Shown here piece after piece: positions 63,048 to 64,000 of a stretch of 64,000 bases of DNA; within the stretch, counting starts at the first letter, position 1; each line of letters opens with the position of its first letter. The position numbers were made by a program, and so were the translations under genes. Below the pieces are notes generated by a model that searched no databases, was not told the origin of the DNA, and saw only the letters and a program-made list of their open reading frames with translations. Source of the stretch: Collybia mongolica (lineage: Eukaryota; Basidiomycota; Agaricomycetes; Agaricales; Clitocybaceae). The stretch covers positions 434,001-498,000 of the forward strand of contig JAAXNY010000009.1 of the NCBI GenBank assembly GCA_013420905.1. The letters are read 5' to 3'.

Positions 63048-64000
63048 ATGTATTTTAGTCCGGCCGCATTCTCTTCCCTTTTGGACGCCCTCAATCTGAC
63101 CCAGGGCACCTTCAAACCGGATCCTGGAACATTCCCGACTTCAACTTCTGCCATCAACGCAACCGATACCCCAGGACTCACCCCTTCAGTATCTAGCTCC
63201 GCTGTTCCCAGTTTCGACAGGATTCCAGGGTTGTCACTACTTGAGGCTTCAGCGTCCCCACCGGTAACAGTCGAAAGCAATCTGTGCAACGTAGAGCCAT
63301 ATACTGCCCCTCCAGTTACATACCAAACATATGCTGAATTTGACGAAGGGATGGCGAACGTGTATCGATACCGGCAACAACAGTCCGTCAATTTAGGTTC
63401 CTGGTAAGTGAGAAGGATAAGACATGTTATGAAGCTCAACAAGCTCCTAGGTTTGTCCACGAAAATTGGATGTCGCCCTCTTTGGCCAAGTGTGCGTCCG
63501 GGAAAAAAGCTTCAGAATTAGATGTCGCAACTGGCTGGGGCTCGCTGGAGTCAGCTCGATCTCTTTTGGAGCACCACTGGGACACCTGGATAACTAAGTC
63601 TGACTTCCAGTATCTTGCGAGTATCGGTATCAACACGGTGCGCTTGCCAATCGGCTACTGGAACTTAGGACCATATTACTGTCAAGATACGCCCTTTGCC
63701 GATGTCGCTCAAGTTTATGTGAATTCCTGGAGTCGTGTAGTACGCGCGATCAACATGGCTGCAGAAGCAAACATTGGTGTCCTAATCGACCTGCATGGTG
63801 CTGTTGGAAGCCAGAATGGCCAATCTCACTCGGGCATCTCGGACGGGGCGACGAACCTGTTCAGCAACCCTTCCAGTATGGACAAGACAATGGACGTTCT
63901 CATGTTCCTTGCACAGCAATTAGCATCTGTTACCAACGTTGTTGGGATCCAGTTATTAAACGAACCGAAGAATGTTCCAGAATTGACTGATTTTTGTATG
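63048..64000 (+). CDS. GH5 exo-beta-1,3-glucanase, 5' part (cut at window edge)
   Basis: Probable glucan 1,3-beta-glucosidase (EXG1 group, GH5 subfamily 9), which trims beta-1,3-glucan in cell-wall remodelling. The first exon is a variable N-terminus (MYFSPAAFSSLLDALNLTQG) ending QQQSVNLGSW. After a short intron (63403-63450) come FVHENWMSPSLAKCASGKKA, SLLEHHWDTWITKSDFQYLA, SIGINTVRLPIGYWNLGPYY, NIGVLIDLHGAVGSQNGQSH and GIQLLNEPKN, where the Glu of NEP is the acid/base. The nucleophile Glu lies beyond the edge. No clear signal peptide is visible at this start, so an upstream exon or a lipid-anchored or soluble form is possible. Frame open to 64000. Confidence 0.88.

Overview
The window is nuclear DNA from a filamentous basidiomycete, most likely a plant-litter- or wood-associated mushroom of the Agaricomycetes. 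The genes are dense and cut by many introns of about 45-65 bp with GT..AG ends and CTNAN-type branch points. The gene content is fungal: KNR4/SMI1, a CBM1-GH10 xylanase, GH88, GH5 exo-glucanase, BTB and BCS1-like proteins. Gene models below were assembled by eye from splice signals and family conservation; exon edges are inferred.

Left part (1-18 kb): the 3' end of a probable Apc4 gene; an AGC-type protein kinase with a very long disordered tail (-); a KNR4/SMI1 cell-wall regulator (+); a membrane-anchored aldehyde dehydrogenase of the MSC7 type (+); the cullin-neddylation factor DCN1 (-); the cytosolic Fe-S assembly factor CIA2/MIP18 (+); a small DUF7330-like protein (-); and the post-replication repair ubiquitin ligase RAD18 (-).

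Middle part (18.9-28.8 kb): a tandem set of three GH10 xylanase genes. Copy 2 looks intact. Copy 1 has two Trp codons turned into stops, and copy 3 has lost the catalytic nucleophile, lacks the CBM1 and seems frameshifted. All three keep an exon of only two nucleotides. Just behind copy 1 lies a 1.7 kb mosaic of mitochondrial DNA (cob plus group I intron, rnl, atp6, possible nad2, two shuffled cox1 pieces), i.e. a nuclear mitochondrial insertion.

Right part (28.9-64 kb): a proline/glutamine-rich protein with a linker-histone (H15) domain (-); a conserved protein of unknown function (-) sharing a short divergent promoter with NTF2 (+); a secreted GH88 hydrolase (-); a BCS1-like AAA ATPase with a charged coiled-coil tail (+); a two-gene module at 43.2-49.0 kb whose first gene belongs to an expanded, poorly described Agaricomycete family that may be transposase-derived; the dynamin-like GTPase VPS1; TATA-binding protein; a BTB protein; a small membrane protein (-); a secreted protein of an uncharacterised mushroom family; and the 5' part of a GH5 exo-beta-1,3-glucanase that runs off the right edge.

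The housekeeping genes (RAD18, DCN1, CIA2, NTF2, VPS1, TBP) show no shared pathway and are not an operon-like unit. The carbohydrate-active genes (three GH10, GH88, GH5) fit a plant-cell-wall-degrading and wall-remodelling lifestyle. The most notable observations are the decaying GH10 array with its conserved 2-nt exon, the mitochondrial mosaic, and the two-gene module.
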